A stretch of 64,000 bases of DNA from Paenibacillus thalictri (GCF_004307995.1 NZ_SIRE01000008.1:264642-328641); one strand, 5' to 3'. Shown: positions 38,025 to 47,510, numbered from the stretch's first letter. A program made the numbers and translations. The notes: generated by a model not told the origin, from the letters alone.

Positions 38025-38061
38025 TACGCATCCTCATTATCATAAATCGGACGGTGTTTCT

Positions 38062-39072
38062 ATGTATCAGGTCATGGTCGTGGAAGACGAACATTGGATT
38101 CGCAGCGCAATCGCAAAGATGGTGGAAACAGACGGCGCTTATGAAGTTGTTGCCGAAGCCGGTAACGGGGAAGAGGCGCTTGAGCTGATTTACAACATAT
38201 GGCCGACCATCGTGATTACGGATATTATGATGCCGGGGCAAGACGGACTTTGGCTGGCCCGCGAAATATGCGAAAGAAAATTGCCGGTCATCGCCGTCAT
38301 TCTGACCGGCTATAACGAATTTGAATACGCGCGGCAGGCGCTGCGATACAATGTAAGCGATTTTCTACTGAAGCCGGTGATGGAAGACGAACTGAGCAAA
38401 GCGCTTGAGAATGCGCGGGAAAAAATCCCGCAGTTCAGTCATCTGCGGCAATTCTTCTTGGCGATCCAGCAGTTTTTTGACAAAATAACGGATATGGATC
38501 CGCACACGTTGTTTAACGAACAAGCGCAGGTCGTTCAGCTCATCGCTGTCGCCAATTCGTTGCAGGAAAGCGAAAAAGCCGTGTTGTTCAAAACGTTTTC
38601 CGGGAAGTTCAACGATTTGATCCAGACGATAAACCCAGCTTTTGGCCGCTTGGCTTTGGCTTCGACCCGGACAGATCAGATCGGCTCGCATTTTCTGGCG
38701 TTAACCGAGCACTGGCAGCAATATTACAACACCGTATTCAACGGCGAGATGCGGCAAATTATCCGCAAGGCGTGCGATTATTTGCAGACCCACTTTGCCC
38801 AAGACATATCCGTCCCGGACATGACGCAGCGGTTTCACATCAGCGTCTCTCAATTCAGCCTGCTGTTCAAAAAATATACCGGACAATCGTTTGTGAACTA
38901 TTTGAACGGAGTGAGGATCCGGCAAGCGAAACATCATCTTGTCGAAGGCGAACTGAAGGTGTATGAGATCGCCGAAAACGTCGGCTTTCATTCATTGCCG
39001 CACTTCAACCGTGTATTTAAGCAGCTTGTTGGCGTGTCGCCCAACGAATACCGCAAGTCGATGAGCGTATAA
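38062..39072 (+). CDS. YesN-type response regulator with AraC output domain (importer 3)
   Basis: The 336-residue protein has a receiver domain (VMVVEDEHWIR at the start, phospho-acceptor Asp54 in ITDIMMPG, Lys in FLLKPV) and a C-terminal AraC domain (SVPDMTQRFHISVSQFSLLFKKYTGQSF, then VYEIAENVGFHSLPHFNRVFKQLVGVSPNEYRKS). The ATG at 38062 matches the usual receiver start. A longer frame back to 37984 would begin inside the leader. The kinase gene follows after 4 nt. It is the best candidate activator for the ATCGGA promoters of sulfatases 1 and 2 and importer 3. Confidence 0.92.
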   Translation: MYQVMVVEDEHWIRSAIAKMVETDGAYEVVAEAGNGEEALELIYNIWPTIVITDIMMPGQDGLWLAREICERKLPVIAVILTGYNEFEYARQALRYNVSDFLLKPVMEDELSKALENAREKIPQFSHLRQFFLAIQQFFDKITDMDPHTLFNEQAQVVQLIAVANSLQESEKAVLFKTFSGKFNDLIQTINPAFGRLALASTRTDQIGSHFLALTEHWQQYYNTVFNGEMRQIIRKACDYLQTHFAQDISVPDMTQRFHISVSQFSLLFKKYTGQSFVNYLNGVRIRQAKHHLVEGELKVYEIAENVGFHSLPHFNRVFKQLVGVSPNEYRKSMSV

Positions 39073-39076
39073 CGCT

Positions 39077-40903
39077 ATGAGGACATTTTTGGCGAACATC
39101 CACTTCCGCTATTCGATCAAAACAAAGCTGACCGTCGCTTTTCTGCTGGTCGGTCTGCTGACCATTTTGATCATGGGCTTATTATCGTACACCTACTACA
39201 GCGCCGGGATCAAGCGGGATTTCTACCGCATCTCTCAGGAAGCGACGCTTCGGCTGAATCATCATATTGAATTTTATTTGTACCAGCTTGCCAAATCGAC
39301 TTCGTCCGTGGCCAAAGACGAGCTGGTTCAAGAGTGGCTGCTGCGGGGCGAGCGGTTTACTCTGGAGCAAAAGGTCGATGTTCAGAACGTGCTGCGAAGA
39401 TACGTGGCGCTGAATTATCCGGAAATTATCGGGATGTTTCTATTAACCCCGGACGGCCGGACTCTGGCGATGTCCAATCTGTCGATCATCAAAGATGATG
39501 TGTTTAACGATGAACCGTGGGCCCATAATGGATTTGAAGAAAAAGTGTCGGTCATTTCTACGCATACGGCGAAATATACGTCCGGGGACGTACGTGTGCT
39601 TTCGCTGGAAACACCGATATTCAGCGTCGACAATATGGACTTTTTGGGAAAGCTGGTTATCGACTTTCATCTGGAAGAGATCGGCCGTACTTTCGAGAAA
39701 GCGGACCTGGCTCCGCAGGGCCGGTTTTTTATCGTCTCCGACCAGGATTCCATCGTTTATTACCCGGAATACAGCTGGCTTGGAGTGGCGCGCAGCGAAA
39801 CCAAGCTGGGCCAATTGGATCTTTCCAATAGCGAAAGCGCCTCCATCCAGCAATGGAACGGAACCAAGACGCTTGTAGCGACTACCAAATCGGAAACGAC
39901 CGGCTGGACCTTCGTGTCCATCGTGCCGTTTGACGAGATGGCGTCGGCTACGAAAAATACGCCCAATGCGATGCTGATTGCGTTTCTGATCATGGCTTTG
40001 GGCATCTCGCTCACCGTTCCCCTGTTGTCCAAAACGTTTGTCCAGCCGATTTTGCATCTTGGACACGTCATGAGAAGCGTAGAACGGGGCGATTTGTCCG
40101 TCCGCGCGGAGCAAGTGTACGGGCACGACGAATTCCAGTATTTAAACCGCAGCTTCAATACGATGATCGACCGGATCAATGAGCTGCTCGATACCGTCAA
40201 CCATCTGCAGTTCAAGGAAATGAACCTGCAGCTGAGGGAAAAAGAAGCGCTGATCAAAGCTTTGCAAAATCAGATTCACCCGCATTTCTTGTATAATTCG
40301 CTTGATATTATCAAAAGCATGGCTTATTTGGAGGATATGCCGGACATCGTTACGATGGCGCGCGGTTTGGCCGATTTTTACCGCTACACGGCGCAGGATA
40401 CAAATTCCATCGTGAGGTTGGCCGAGGAATTAAACCAGCTGAAGATGTACTTGTCGATCATTCATATTCGGTTCCCGGGGACCTTCCGCAGCCAATTCAG
40501 CGTAAATGACAAATTTATGGATTGCCGTATTCCTAAGCTGATTATTCAGCCTATTGTGGAGAATGCGGTAAAATACGCCATCGAGCCGAAAGCGGGCAAA
40601 GGCAGCATCATTGTCAACGCCTTCGACGACGATGCCGATCTTGTCATCGAGGTGGCCGATAACGGGCCGGGCATCCGGGCCGATCGCTTGCGGCAAATCC
40701 ATGAGATGGTGATGCAAATTACCGAAAGCGATTCGATCGGTTACGTCAAGCAGCAAACATTGGGCATCGCCAATGTGCATGCGCGGATCATCCTGCAATA
40801 CGGAAGGAAATACGGGCTAAGAGTAGATTCCTTCGAAGGCCGCGGAACGGTTGTTTCCATTCGTCTGCCGCTGGATATGATTCAAGCCGGTAGCCAAGAG
40901 TAA
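39077..40903 (+). CDS. YesM-type sensor histidine kinase (importer 3)
   Basis: The 608-residue kinase has two membrane segments (about residues 18-40 and 298-320) flanking an extracellular sensor domain, a HAMP linker, and the LytS/YesM-type kinase core. The phospho-acceptor His is in PHFLYNSLD (His403), and the ATP-binding part contains NAVKYAIEP and ADNGPGI. It would sense the external sugar, perhaps through the binding lipoprotein, and phosphorylate the adjacent regulator. Sulfatase 3 follows 28 nt later in the same direction. Confidence 0.92.
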   Translation: MRTFLANIHFRYSIKTKLTVAFLLVGLLTILIMGLLSYTYYSAGIKRDFYRISQEATLRLNHHIEFYLYQLAKSTSSVAKDELVQEWLLRGERFTLEQKVDVQNVLRRYVALNYPEIIGMFLLTPDGRTLAMSNLSIIKDDVFNDEPWAHNGFEEKVSVISTHTAKYTSGDVRVLSLETPIFSVDNMDFLGKLVIDFHLEEIGRTFEKADLAPQGRFFIVSDQDSIVYYPEYSWLGVARSETKLGQLDLSNSESASIQQWNGTKTLVATTKSETTGWTFVSIVPFDEMASATKNTPNAMLIAFLIMALGISLTVPLLSKTFVQPILHLGHVMRSVERGDLSVRAEQVYGHDEFQYLNRSFNTMIDRINELLDTVNHLQFKEMNLQLREKEALIKALQNQIHPHFLYNSLDIIKSMAYLEDMPDIVTMARGLADFYRYTAQDTNSIVRLAEELNQLKMYLSIIHIRFPGTFRSQFSVNDKFMDCRIPKLIIQPIVENAVKYAIEPKAGKGSIIVNAFDDDADLVIEVADNGPGIRADRLRQIHEMVMQITESDSIGYVKQQTLGIANVHARIILQYGRKYGLRVDSFEGRGTVVSIRLPLDMIQAGSQE

Positions 40904-40931
40904 GCACTTAAGGAAAGCGAGGTTTTTTAGG

Positions 40932-42392
40932 ATGAAAGCGATTATGCTGATGTTTGACACGCTGAACAGACGCCATCTGCCTCCTTACGGATGCGACTGG
41001 GTTCATGCGCCCAACTTTCAACGGCTTGCCGGGAGGTCGGTTGTATTCGACCAAGCTTATGTAGGCAGCATGCCGTGCATGCCGGCAAGGCGGGAGCTGC
41101 AAACGGGCAGGTACAATTTTCTTCACCGCAGCTGGGGACCGATGGAGCCGTTTGACGATTCCATGCCGGAGCTGATGAAACAAAACGGCGTTTATTCGCA
41201 TCTGGTGACCGATCATCAGCATTATTGGGAGGACGGGGGCGGGACGTATCATACCCGCTACAGCTCGTTTGAGCTGATTCGCGGCCAGGAAGGCGATCCT
41301 TGGAAAGGCGAGGTGGCCGATCCGCCGATGCCGGATATGGTCGGTATGAAAAGGATGCACCCGATGATCCGGCAGGATTGGGTGAACCGCCAGCACATCC
41401 GCGAGGAATGCGATTTTCCGCAGGCGCAAACGATGGAGAGAGGGCTGGAGTTCATCCGGACCAACCATACGGAAGACCGGTGGTTCCTCCAGATCGAAAC
41501 CTTCGATCCGCATGAGCCCTTCTTTGCGCCGCAAAATTACCGCGATTTATATCCGCATGACTACAACGGGAAACATTTTGATTGGCCGCCTTACGGCCCG
41601 GTGCAGGAAACCGAAGAAGAAATCCGCCATGTGCGGTATGAGTATGCGGCGCTGCTCAGCATGTGCGATCATTATCTCGGCAAAGTGCTGGACATGATGG
41701 ATGAGCTGGACTTGTGGAAAGATACGCTGCTGATCGTCAACACCGATCACGGATATTTGCTGGGTGAGCACGATTGGTGGGCCAAAACCATCATGCCGTT
41801 TTATAACGAGATCGCCCACACGCCGCTGTTTATCTGGGACCCGCGCTGCGGTAAACAAGGCGAACGCCGCGACGCTCTGGTGCAGACGATCGACTTGGCG
41901 CCAACGCTGCTGGAGTATTTCGGGCTGGATATCCCGACGAATATGCAAGGGCACGTGCTGAAGGACACTATCGCCGATAACCGCAAAGTACGCGAGGCCG
42001 CGCTGTTCGGATTGCACGGCGGACATGTCAATGTAACGGATGGACGTTATGTGTACATGCGCGCGCCGGTATCCAAGGACAATACGCCGCTTTACAACTA
42101 TACGCTGATGCCTACGCATATGCGCAGCCGATTTTCCGTGAAGGAACTGCAGGAAATCGCTTTGCAGAAGCCGTTTGCTTTTACCAAAGGCGTGCAAACG
42201 ATGAAAATCAAAGCCTCCGGTTACAATCAGGCTCACTCATTTGGCACGCTGTTGTACGATGTCGTTGACGATCCGCAGCAGCAGCGGGCAATTCAGGATG
42301 CCGACTTGGAGCAAACGATGATCGGCCATCTGAAACGGCTGATGGAACAAAATGATGCTCCGCCCGAGCAATATGAGCGACTGGGAATTTAA
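40932..42392 (+). CDS. Cys-type sulfatase 3, cytoplasmic
   Basis: The 486-residue protein opens with IMLMFDTLNRRHLPPYG, has the formylglycine signature C49-M-P-A-R followed by RELQTGRYNF, and VNTDHGYLLGEHDWWAK in the second half. The Ala in CxPAR is an accepted variant in this sulfatase subgroup, and no signal peptide is present. It is linked to the two-component genes upstream and closed by a strong terminator. Its subgroup differs from sulfatases 1, 2 and 4, so a different sulfate position or sugar is likely. Confidence 0.9.
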   Translation: MKAIMLMFDTLNRRHLPPYGCDWVHAPNFQRLAGRSVVFDQAYVGSMPCMPARRELQTGRYNFLHRSWGPMEPFDDSMPELMKQNGVYSHLVTDHQHYWEDGGGTYHTRYSSFELIRGQEGDPWKGEVADPPMPDMVGMKRMHPMIRQDWVNRQHIREECDFPQAQTMERGLEFIRTNHTEDRWFLQIETFDPHEPFFAPQNYRDLYPHDYNGKHFDWPPYGPVQETEEEIRHVRYEYAALLSMCDHYLGKVLDMMDELDLWKDTLLIVNTDHGYLLGEHDWWAKTIMPFYNEIAHTPLFIWDPRCGKQGERRDALVQTIDLAPTLLEYFGLDIPTNMQGHVLKDTIADNRKVREAALFGLHGGHVNVTDGRYVYMRAPVSKDNTPLYNYTLMPTHMRSRFSVKELQEIALQKPFAFTKGVQTMKIKASGYNQAHSFGTLLYDVVDDPQQQRAIQDADLEQTMIGHLKRLMEQNDAPPEQYERLGI

Positions 42393-42409
42393 GGTATTTC
42401 CGCCTGCCG

Positions 42410-42454
42410 CACCTCTTTTGTTAACGTCCAGTTAACAAAGGGGGTGCTTTTTTT
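42410..42454 (+). terminator. Strong terminator after sulfatase 3
   Basis: A 16-bp stem, CACCTCTTTTGTTAAC with GTTAACAAAGGGGGTG, has a 5-nt loop and is followed by CTTTTTTT. Confidence 0.92.
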
Positions 42455-42522
42455 ATCGGCATCTGAAAATATTGCACATCCAATCTGAGAAGTGTCTCAT
42501 TTCTCGGCATCGCCTCAGCGTT

Positions 42523-42528
42523 TATAAT
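42523..42528 (+). promoter_or_regulatory. -10 box of importer 4 operon
   Basis: TATAAT occurs 36 nt before the first permease start with only a poor -35 (TTTCTC). TGAGA-AGTG-TCTCA (42486-42499) just upstream is a possible activator site. Confidence 0.45.
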
Positions 42529-42563
42529 GAACAATGTTACAGCATAGAAGGAGGGAGGGGCCT

Positions 42564-43502
42564 ATGGATAAATGGGCGGCAATGGAAGGGCACAGACGGA
42601 ACGTGAAGACAAAGGGGATCGGCTATCGCTGCTGGAAAGCCAGATATGGATATTTGTTTCTTGTTCCCGTATTTTTGATCATGGGCATCTTTAAGTATTA
42701 TCCTGCGGCCACGGCGGTTGTGATGTCGTTATTTGAATGGAATGGCTTTAACTATCGCGAATTTATCGGGCTCGGCAACTTTATTTCCATGTGGAGCGAC
42801 GATACGTTTGTGGCATCGCTGCGGAACGTTGCGATTTTTGCGGCGGCGGATATTGTGAAGACGCTGACGGTGCCGCTGCTCGCGGCGGAGCTGGTATATT
42901 GGGTGAGCTCCCGCAAGGCAAAGGAAACGTACAAGTTTATTTTCGTGCTGCCGATGGTCGTTCCGACGATGGTTATCATCCTGATGTGGAAATGGATTTA
43001 CAACCCGACCTTCGGAGCGCTTAATTTGGCGCTAAATGCATTGGGGGGACATTCCAATCACGCTTGGCTTGGAAGCGCTGACACAGCGCTGATTTCAATT
43101 ATCGGCGTCGGGTTCCCGTGGATTGGCGGGATCGCATTTCTTATTTATTTGGGTGGGCTGCAGGCGATCCCGGACGAGCTGCACGAGGCGGCGCGGATTG
43201 ACGGCGCGGGCGTGTGGAACCGGTTTCTGCGCATCGATCTTCCGCTGATCGCCGGGCAGATGAAGGTGCTGATCATTTTGTCCTTGATCCAGTCGATGAA
43301 CAGCTTTGAGAATGTACTCGTATTGACTAATGGCGGTCCGGGCAATTATACGATGGTGCCGGCGCTGCATCTGTATCAGCAGGGCATCACCTACAACCGG
43401 ATGGGATATGCCAGCGCCATCGGCGTCATCATGTTTGCGCTGATTTTCGTCCTGACCGTAATCAGCTATCAATTCAAGAAGGAGGGGAAACGGCATGCTT
43501 AA
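42564..43502 (+). CDS. ABC importer permease, MalF/UgpA type, importer 4
   Basis: The 312-residue permease belongs to a different CUT1 branch from the LplB types here. It has six membrane segments and an EAA loop LHEAARIDGAGVWNRFLRIDLP, with the LTNGGPGNYT motif near the end. GGAGGGAGG supports the ATG at 42564. It overlaps the next permease gene by 8 nt. Confidence 0.9.
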   Translation: MDKWAAMEGHRRNVKTKGIGYRCWKARYGYLFLVPVFLIMGIFKYYPAATAVVMSLFEWNGFNYREFIGLGNFISMWSDDTFVASLRNVAIFAAADIVKTLTVPLLAAELVYWVSSRKAKETYKFIFVLPMVVPTMVIILMWKWIYNPTFGALNLALNALGGHSNHAWLGSADTALISIIGVGFPWIGGIAFLIYLGGLQAIPDELHEAARIDGAGVWNRFLRIDLPLIAGQMKVLIILSLIQSMNSFENVLVLTNGGPGNYTMVPALHLYQQGITYNRMGYASAIGVIMFALIFVLTVISYQFKKEGKRHA

Positions 43503-44373
43503 GAACGTCACGGATCCAAGCGCTGTCGTCATCGACGGCAGAGCAACCGTGCGCCGTGCGAGAAACCTCCAGCAAATTTTCATTCACATTATGTTGTTTG
43601 CGCTTGCATTTTGCACTTTGTTTCCTTTCTACCTTATGGTGAACTCTTCATTTAAATACAAGATGCAAATCGTGGACAACGTATGGTTTCTGACACCGCC
43701 GTTTCATCTGGATAATTACATTAATGCGATCAGGCAAATCTCCCCGTTTATGCTGAATTCCATCATCGTCACTGCGGGCATTGTGCTGGGGGTTGTTGTT
43801 GTGGCCGTTATGGCCGGTTACGCTTTTGTCCGCTTTGATATGCCGGGGGGCAATCTGCTGTTTTTTCTGATCATCTCCTTAATGATGATTCCTTCGTTTC
43901 TGCTTTTGCTGCCGCAATTCGTCCTAGTGAACAAAATGGGGCTCTTAAACACTTACGCCGTGCAAATTTTGCCGCCGATCGGGGCGCTGGCGCCCATGGC
44001 CGTTTTACTCGCCAGAACGTATTTCGCCTCTTTATCCACCTCTCTGTTTGAAGCGGCAAGCATAGACGGGGCGGGGGAACTGCGAATTTTGCTGAGTGTT
44101 GTCGTGCCTCTTTCGATGCCGGTCATCGCTACCATCGCCGTGATCGATTCGCTGGCCGGATGGAACAATTTTATTTGGCCGCTGATGACTGCATCCAAGG
44201 AAAGCGTCAAGCCGGTTATTATCGCATTGCAGGGAATTATGAACAATACGCAAAACGAACAAGGTGTGCAGCTTGCCGGGTATGTGGCGGCATCGATCCC
44301 GCTGCTGCTGTTTTTCCTGCTCGCCACCAAGCAGTTTGTGTCCGGATTAAGCTCCGGGGCGATTAAAGCTTAA
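43495..44373 (+). CDS. ABC importer permease, MalG/UgpE type, importer 4
   Basis: The 292-residue partner permease has the EAA loop LFEAASIDGAGELRILLSVVVP and the tail QFVSGLSSGAIKA typical of MalG-like subunits. Its ribosome binding site GGAGGGG lies inside the upstream gene, giving translational coupling. Confidence 0.9.
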   Translation: MLKNVTDPSAVVIDGRATVRRARNLQQIFIHIMLFALAFCTLFPFYLMVNSSFKYKMQIVDNVWFLTPPFHLDNYINAIRQISPFMLNSIIVTAGIVLGVVVVAVMAGYAFVRFDMPGGNLLFFLIISLMMIPSFLLLLPQFVLVNKMGLLNTYAVQILPPIGALAPMAVLLARTYFASLSTSLFEAASIDGAGELRILLSVVVPLSMPVIATIAVIDSLAGWNNFIWPLMTASKESVKPVIIALQGIMNNTQNEQGVQLAGYVAASIPLLLFFLLATKQFVSGLSSGAIKA

Positions 44374-44411
44374 GTTCCATTAGATTTGAACCATAAAAAG
44401 GAGCGTTGAAT

Positions 44412-45884
44412 ATGGAGAACAAACGTAAACAGAGAAGCTTGAGGCTGCCGGCTTTGCTGGTCGCATTGGCGGCAGCGGTTTCCGTATCGGCTTGCACCAT
44501 TCAAAGTCCGGCGGAACCGGAGAAGGAGAGCACCAAAAATGCGGGTGCCTCCGTAACGATATCGTGGGGAGTACAGAAGCCCAAAAAGGAGGCGGATGAG
44601 AGCGTATACAATAAAGTCATCAGCGAATACATGAAATTAAATCCGAAGGTGCAGGTCAAAATGGCGTATACGGAATATACCGACGACGCGCAGTGGACGA
44701 CATGGCTCAACTCGCAGCTGCTTGGCGGCGCGGCTCCCGATGTCGTCGCTACGTGGCACGTCCCGGCGATGGAAAACTTCCGCAAAGGTCTTGTCGTCGA
44801 TCTGAAGCCATATCTGGACAAGCAAAATCCGTACGATTCGAAGCAGCGCTCCTGGTGGGACAGCTATTCGACCGGCCTGATCAACCAGAACATGGACAAT
44901 ACGAACAGCGCGGTTCCTTCGGTTCCGCTGTCTACGGTTGCGGTGAAGGTATTTTATAACAAAAGCTTGTTTGCCAAGGCGGGCGTTACCACTACTCCGA
45001 AAACGTTCGGCGAGCTGCTCGCGATATCCGAGAAGCTGAAAACCGCGGGAGTCGCTCCGTTTATAGCTCCGAACAAATCGCCGGCCGACAATGTGCTCAA
45101 CTGGCTGCACCGGATGTTTATGGACCAGATGATCGAATCGTACATCCCACAGCTGGACTTGGACAAAAACGGGCTGATTGAGCTTAACGAAATTGTCGCA
45201 GGCACGCAGAAGGGCGTCATTGATTTGGAAAAAGCGCCATGGGGAGACAGCGTCGATCTTCTGAAGACATTCTCGAAGTATTGGTATCCCGGCTACAACG
45301 GCATAGACACGCAAACGGCGACGGACTTGTTTATTAAGCAGGAAGGCGCCATGATGATGCAAACCGGCAACAACTTGAAAACATTTATCGAAAACCCGGA
45401 CCGCAAGTTTGACATCGGATTTTTCTCGTTTCCGTATTTGACCAAACAAGACGCGCCCAATGCCATTGAAAAGCTTCACGAGATGGGCGGAGCGCCGCAA
45501 AACAACTTCTCCATTCCAAGCTCCGCCAAAGGCGAAAAGCTGGACGCCGCCGTCAACTTCCTGCAATTTCTGGCTTCCGAGAAAGGCGCGGCATTGTTTG
45601 CCGAAGGTTTCTGGTGGACGCCCGCGACCAAAGACGCAACACTTCCCGCGGCTCTGAACGGGATGTATATCGAAGGCAGCACGTCGAGCCTGCGTCTGCT
45701 TGCGCCGCAGACCAACCAGAAGTTGTATCAGGATGATACGATGGTAGGTCAGCTGTTCCTCGAAGGCAAAACAACGGCCAAGGAATTCAACTCGATCTTA
45801 AACAAAGACTTGAAGAGCACGGTCGACCAGCTTGCCAAGCAAAACGGATGGTCGGAAGCGAATAACTGGGGACTGAAGAAATAA
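44412..45884 (+). CDS. Sugar-binding lipoprotein of importer 4 (SBP family 1)
   Basis: The 490-residue lipoprotein has the lipobox SVSAC, then a family-1 solute-binding fold (VISEYMKLNPKVQVKMAYTEYTDDAQWTTWLNSQLLGGAAPDVV). ATG 44412 is 9 nt from AAGGAG, while the TTG at 44406 would be too close. Its order (permeases first, binding protein last) and its family differ from the LplA-like proteins of the other importers, implying a different cargo. Sulfatase 4 follows. Confidence 0.9.
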   Translation: MENKRKQRSLRLPALLVALAAAVSVSACTIQSPAEPEKESTKNAGASVTISWGVQKPKKEADESVYNKVISEYMKLNPKVQVKMAYTEYTDDAQWTTWLNSQLLGGAAPDVVATWHVPAMENFRKGLVVDLKPYLDKQNPYDSKQRSWWDSYSTGLINQNMDNTNSAVPSVPLSTVAVKVFYNKSLFAKAGVTTTPKTFGELLAISEKLKTAGVAPFIAPNKSPADNVLNWLHRMFMDQMIESYIPQLDLDKNGLIELNEIVAGTQKGVIDLEKAPWGDSVDLLKTFSKYWYPGYNGIDTQTATDLFIKQEGAMMMQTGNNLKTFIENPDRKFDIGFFSFPYLTKQDAPNAIEKLHEMGGAPQNNFSIPSSAKGEKLDAAVNFLQFLASEKGAALFAEGFWWTPATKDATLPAALNGMYIEGSTSSLRLLAPQTNQKLYQDDTMVGQLFLEGKTTAKEFNSILNKDLKSTVDQLAKQNGWSEANNWGLKK

Positions 45885-45976
45885 GGTAAAGAAAGTATGT
45901 CCGACGAAAAAAAATCCGAGAACATTTATTCATGGGTGTGGGTATTGCGGGAAAGGGATGGCATTCCACCGCTCGT

Positions 45977-46025
45977 GAAAACCGTGTTTCTTTTGAATTT
46001 ACCTTGCGGTAAAAACACGGTTTTC
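45977..46025. repeat. Nested inverted repeat between importer 4 and sulfatase 4
   Basis: GAAAACCGTGTTT (45977-45989) is perfectly complementary to AAACACGGTTTTC (46013-46025), and inside it TTTACC-TTGC-GGTAAA forms a second stem. No T-run follows. It could be a terminator lacking a U-tract or an mRNA-processing structure. Confidence 0.55.
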
Positions 46026-46159
46026 AAGGCGGACGTAAACTTTCCATACCATTCCCTTATCCTCCATACACCTGCATGAATAAATTTTCACGATAACCAA
46101 TCCGTCGGACACACTCCTAGGAGAAAATCTCCGAATATCGGCAAAGGATGTGTCAGCGT

Positions 46160-47503
46160 ATGGGCAAAAAGCCAAACGTGATTTATATTTTCAGCGACCA
46201 GCATCGCGCGGAAGCCGTATCCTATCGGGGCAACCCCGATGTGCAAACCCCGAATATGAACCGGCTTGCCGCGGAAAGCGCGGACTTCACGACGGCGGTG
46301 GCCGGAATGTCCGTCTGCTGCCCGTCCCGCGCTTGCCTGATGACCGGGCAATATGCGCTGACCCACGGCGTATTCGTCAATGACGTCAGCCTTGGGGACG
46401 ATGCCGTCTCGATTGCGCAGGCTTTCAAGGCCGGAGGTTACGACACCGCGTACATCGGCAAGTGGCATCTGGACGGCCGCGGCCGCAGCAATTACATTCC
46501 GCCGGAGCGCAGGCAAGGCTTCGATCATTGGCTTGTGCTGGAGTGCACGCACAGTTATAACGATTCGTATTATTACGGCGATCTTCCTGCGAAGGAGAAG
46601 TGGGACGGCTACGACGCGATTGCGCAGACCGAAGCGGCGATCCGGTATATCGAGCAGCATGAACAGGATACCCCGTTCCTGCTCATGCTCTCCTGGGGGC
46701 CGCCGCATAATCCGTATGAAACCGCGCCGCAGCGGTTCAAGGATATGTATGATCCTGCGGCGCTGCAGCTCCGTCTCAATGTGCCCGAGTCCTGCGAGCA
46801 GAAAGCGCGGGAGGAGTTGGCAGGGTATTACGCCCATATCTCCGCATTGGACGATTGCTTGGGGAACATCATGAAGGTGTTGGAACAGCGGGGACTAGCG
46901 GATGATTGCATCCTGATCTATACCTCCGATCACGGCGACATGCTGTGGTCGCAAGGTGAAGTTCGCAAGCAGAAGCCGTGGGACGAATCGATTCTGGTGC
47001 CGCTGCTGGTCCGTTATCCGCCGTTGACCGGATCCAAGGGCTGGAAGACGGACCTGCCGATCAATACGCCGGACCTGATGCCAACGCTGCTTGGGCTTTG
47101 CGGCCTGCCTGTCCCGGAAACCGTGGAAGGGACGGATTATTCCGGCCATCTTCGCGGGGAAGCGGGGCCCGATACGGAGGCGGCGCTGATTGAATGCATA
47201 CATCCGTTCGGCGAATGGCACCGCGGCGCCGGGGGCAGGGAATACCGCGGTATACGTACCCGAAGATATACGTATGTGCGGGATCTTCACGGTCCATGGC
47301 TGCTGTTCGACAACAAGGAAGATCCTTACCAACTTGTGAACGTATGCGGCGATCCCCGGTATCAGGATCTGCAGCAATCGCTGGATCAACTGCTTGGCAG
47401 TATGCTGCGGCGCAGAAACGACGAGTTTTTGCCAGGGGAGGTATACATTGCAAGACGCGGCTACACCGTCGACGAGACAGGCACGGTCCCTTATACGTGG
47501 TAA
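46160..47503 (+). CDS. Cys-type sulfatase 4, cytoplasmic
   Basis: The 447-residue protein has VIYIFSDQHRAEAVSYRGN at the start, the formylglycine signature C53-C-P-S-R followed by ACLMTGQYALTHG, and IYTSDHGDMLWSQG in the second half. There is no signal peptide. The ATG at 46160 is preferred since the ATG at 46148 directly abuts AAAGGA. It is followed by a hairpin and a second two-component system. Like the other three it needs a formylglycine-generating enzyme, none of which is encoded in the window. Confidence 0.9.
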   Translation: MGKKPNVIYIFSDQHRAEAVSYRGNPDVQTPNMNRLAAESADFTTAVAGMSVCCPSRACLMTGQYALTHGVFVNDVSLGDDAVSIAQAFKAGGYDTAYIGKWHLDGRGRSNYIPPERRQGFDHWLVLECTHSYNDSYYYGDLPAKEKWDGYDAIAQTEAAIRYIEQHEQDTPFLLMLSWGPPHNPYETAPQRFKDMYDPAALQLRLNVPESCEQKAREELAGYYAHISALDDCLGNIMKVLEQRGLADDCILIYTSDHGDMLWSQGEVRKQKPWDESILVPLLVRYPPLTGSKGWKTDLPINTPDLMPTLLGLCGLPVPETVEGTDYSGHLRGEAGPDTEAALIECIHPFGEWHRGAGGREYRGIRTRRYTYVRDLHGPWLLFDNKEDPYQLVNVCGDPRYQDLQQSLDQLLGSMLRRRNDEFLPGEVYIARRGYTVDETGTVPYTW

Positions 47504-47510
47504 ATCCGGC

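Noticed and set aside
38044..38051. AAATCGGA before the response-regulator start as a fourth copy of the shared element
   Set aside because: It lies downstream of the promoter, in the leader, and has no -10 box at the conserved distance. Probably chance.
41547..42236. 229-codon antisense open frame over sulfatase 3
   Set aside because: Shadow of a well-supported sulfatase gene.
44637..45566. 309-codon open frame antisense to the importer 4 lipoprotein gene
   Set aside because: Mirror of a G+C-rich third-position pattern. The plus-strand gene has a lipobox, a ribosome binding site and a clear family match.
46088..46837. 249-codon antisense open frame over sulfatase 4
   Set aside because: Shadow of a well-supported sulfatase gene.
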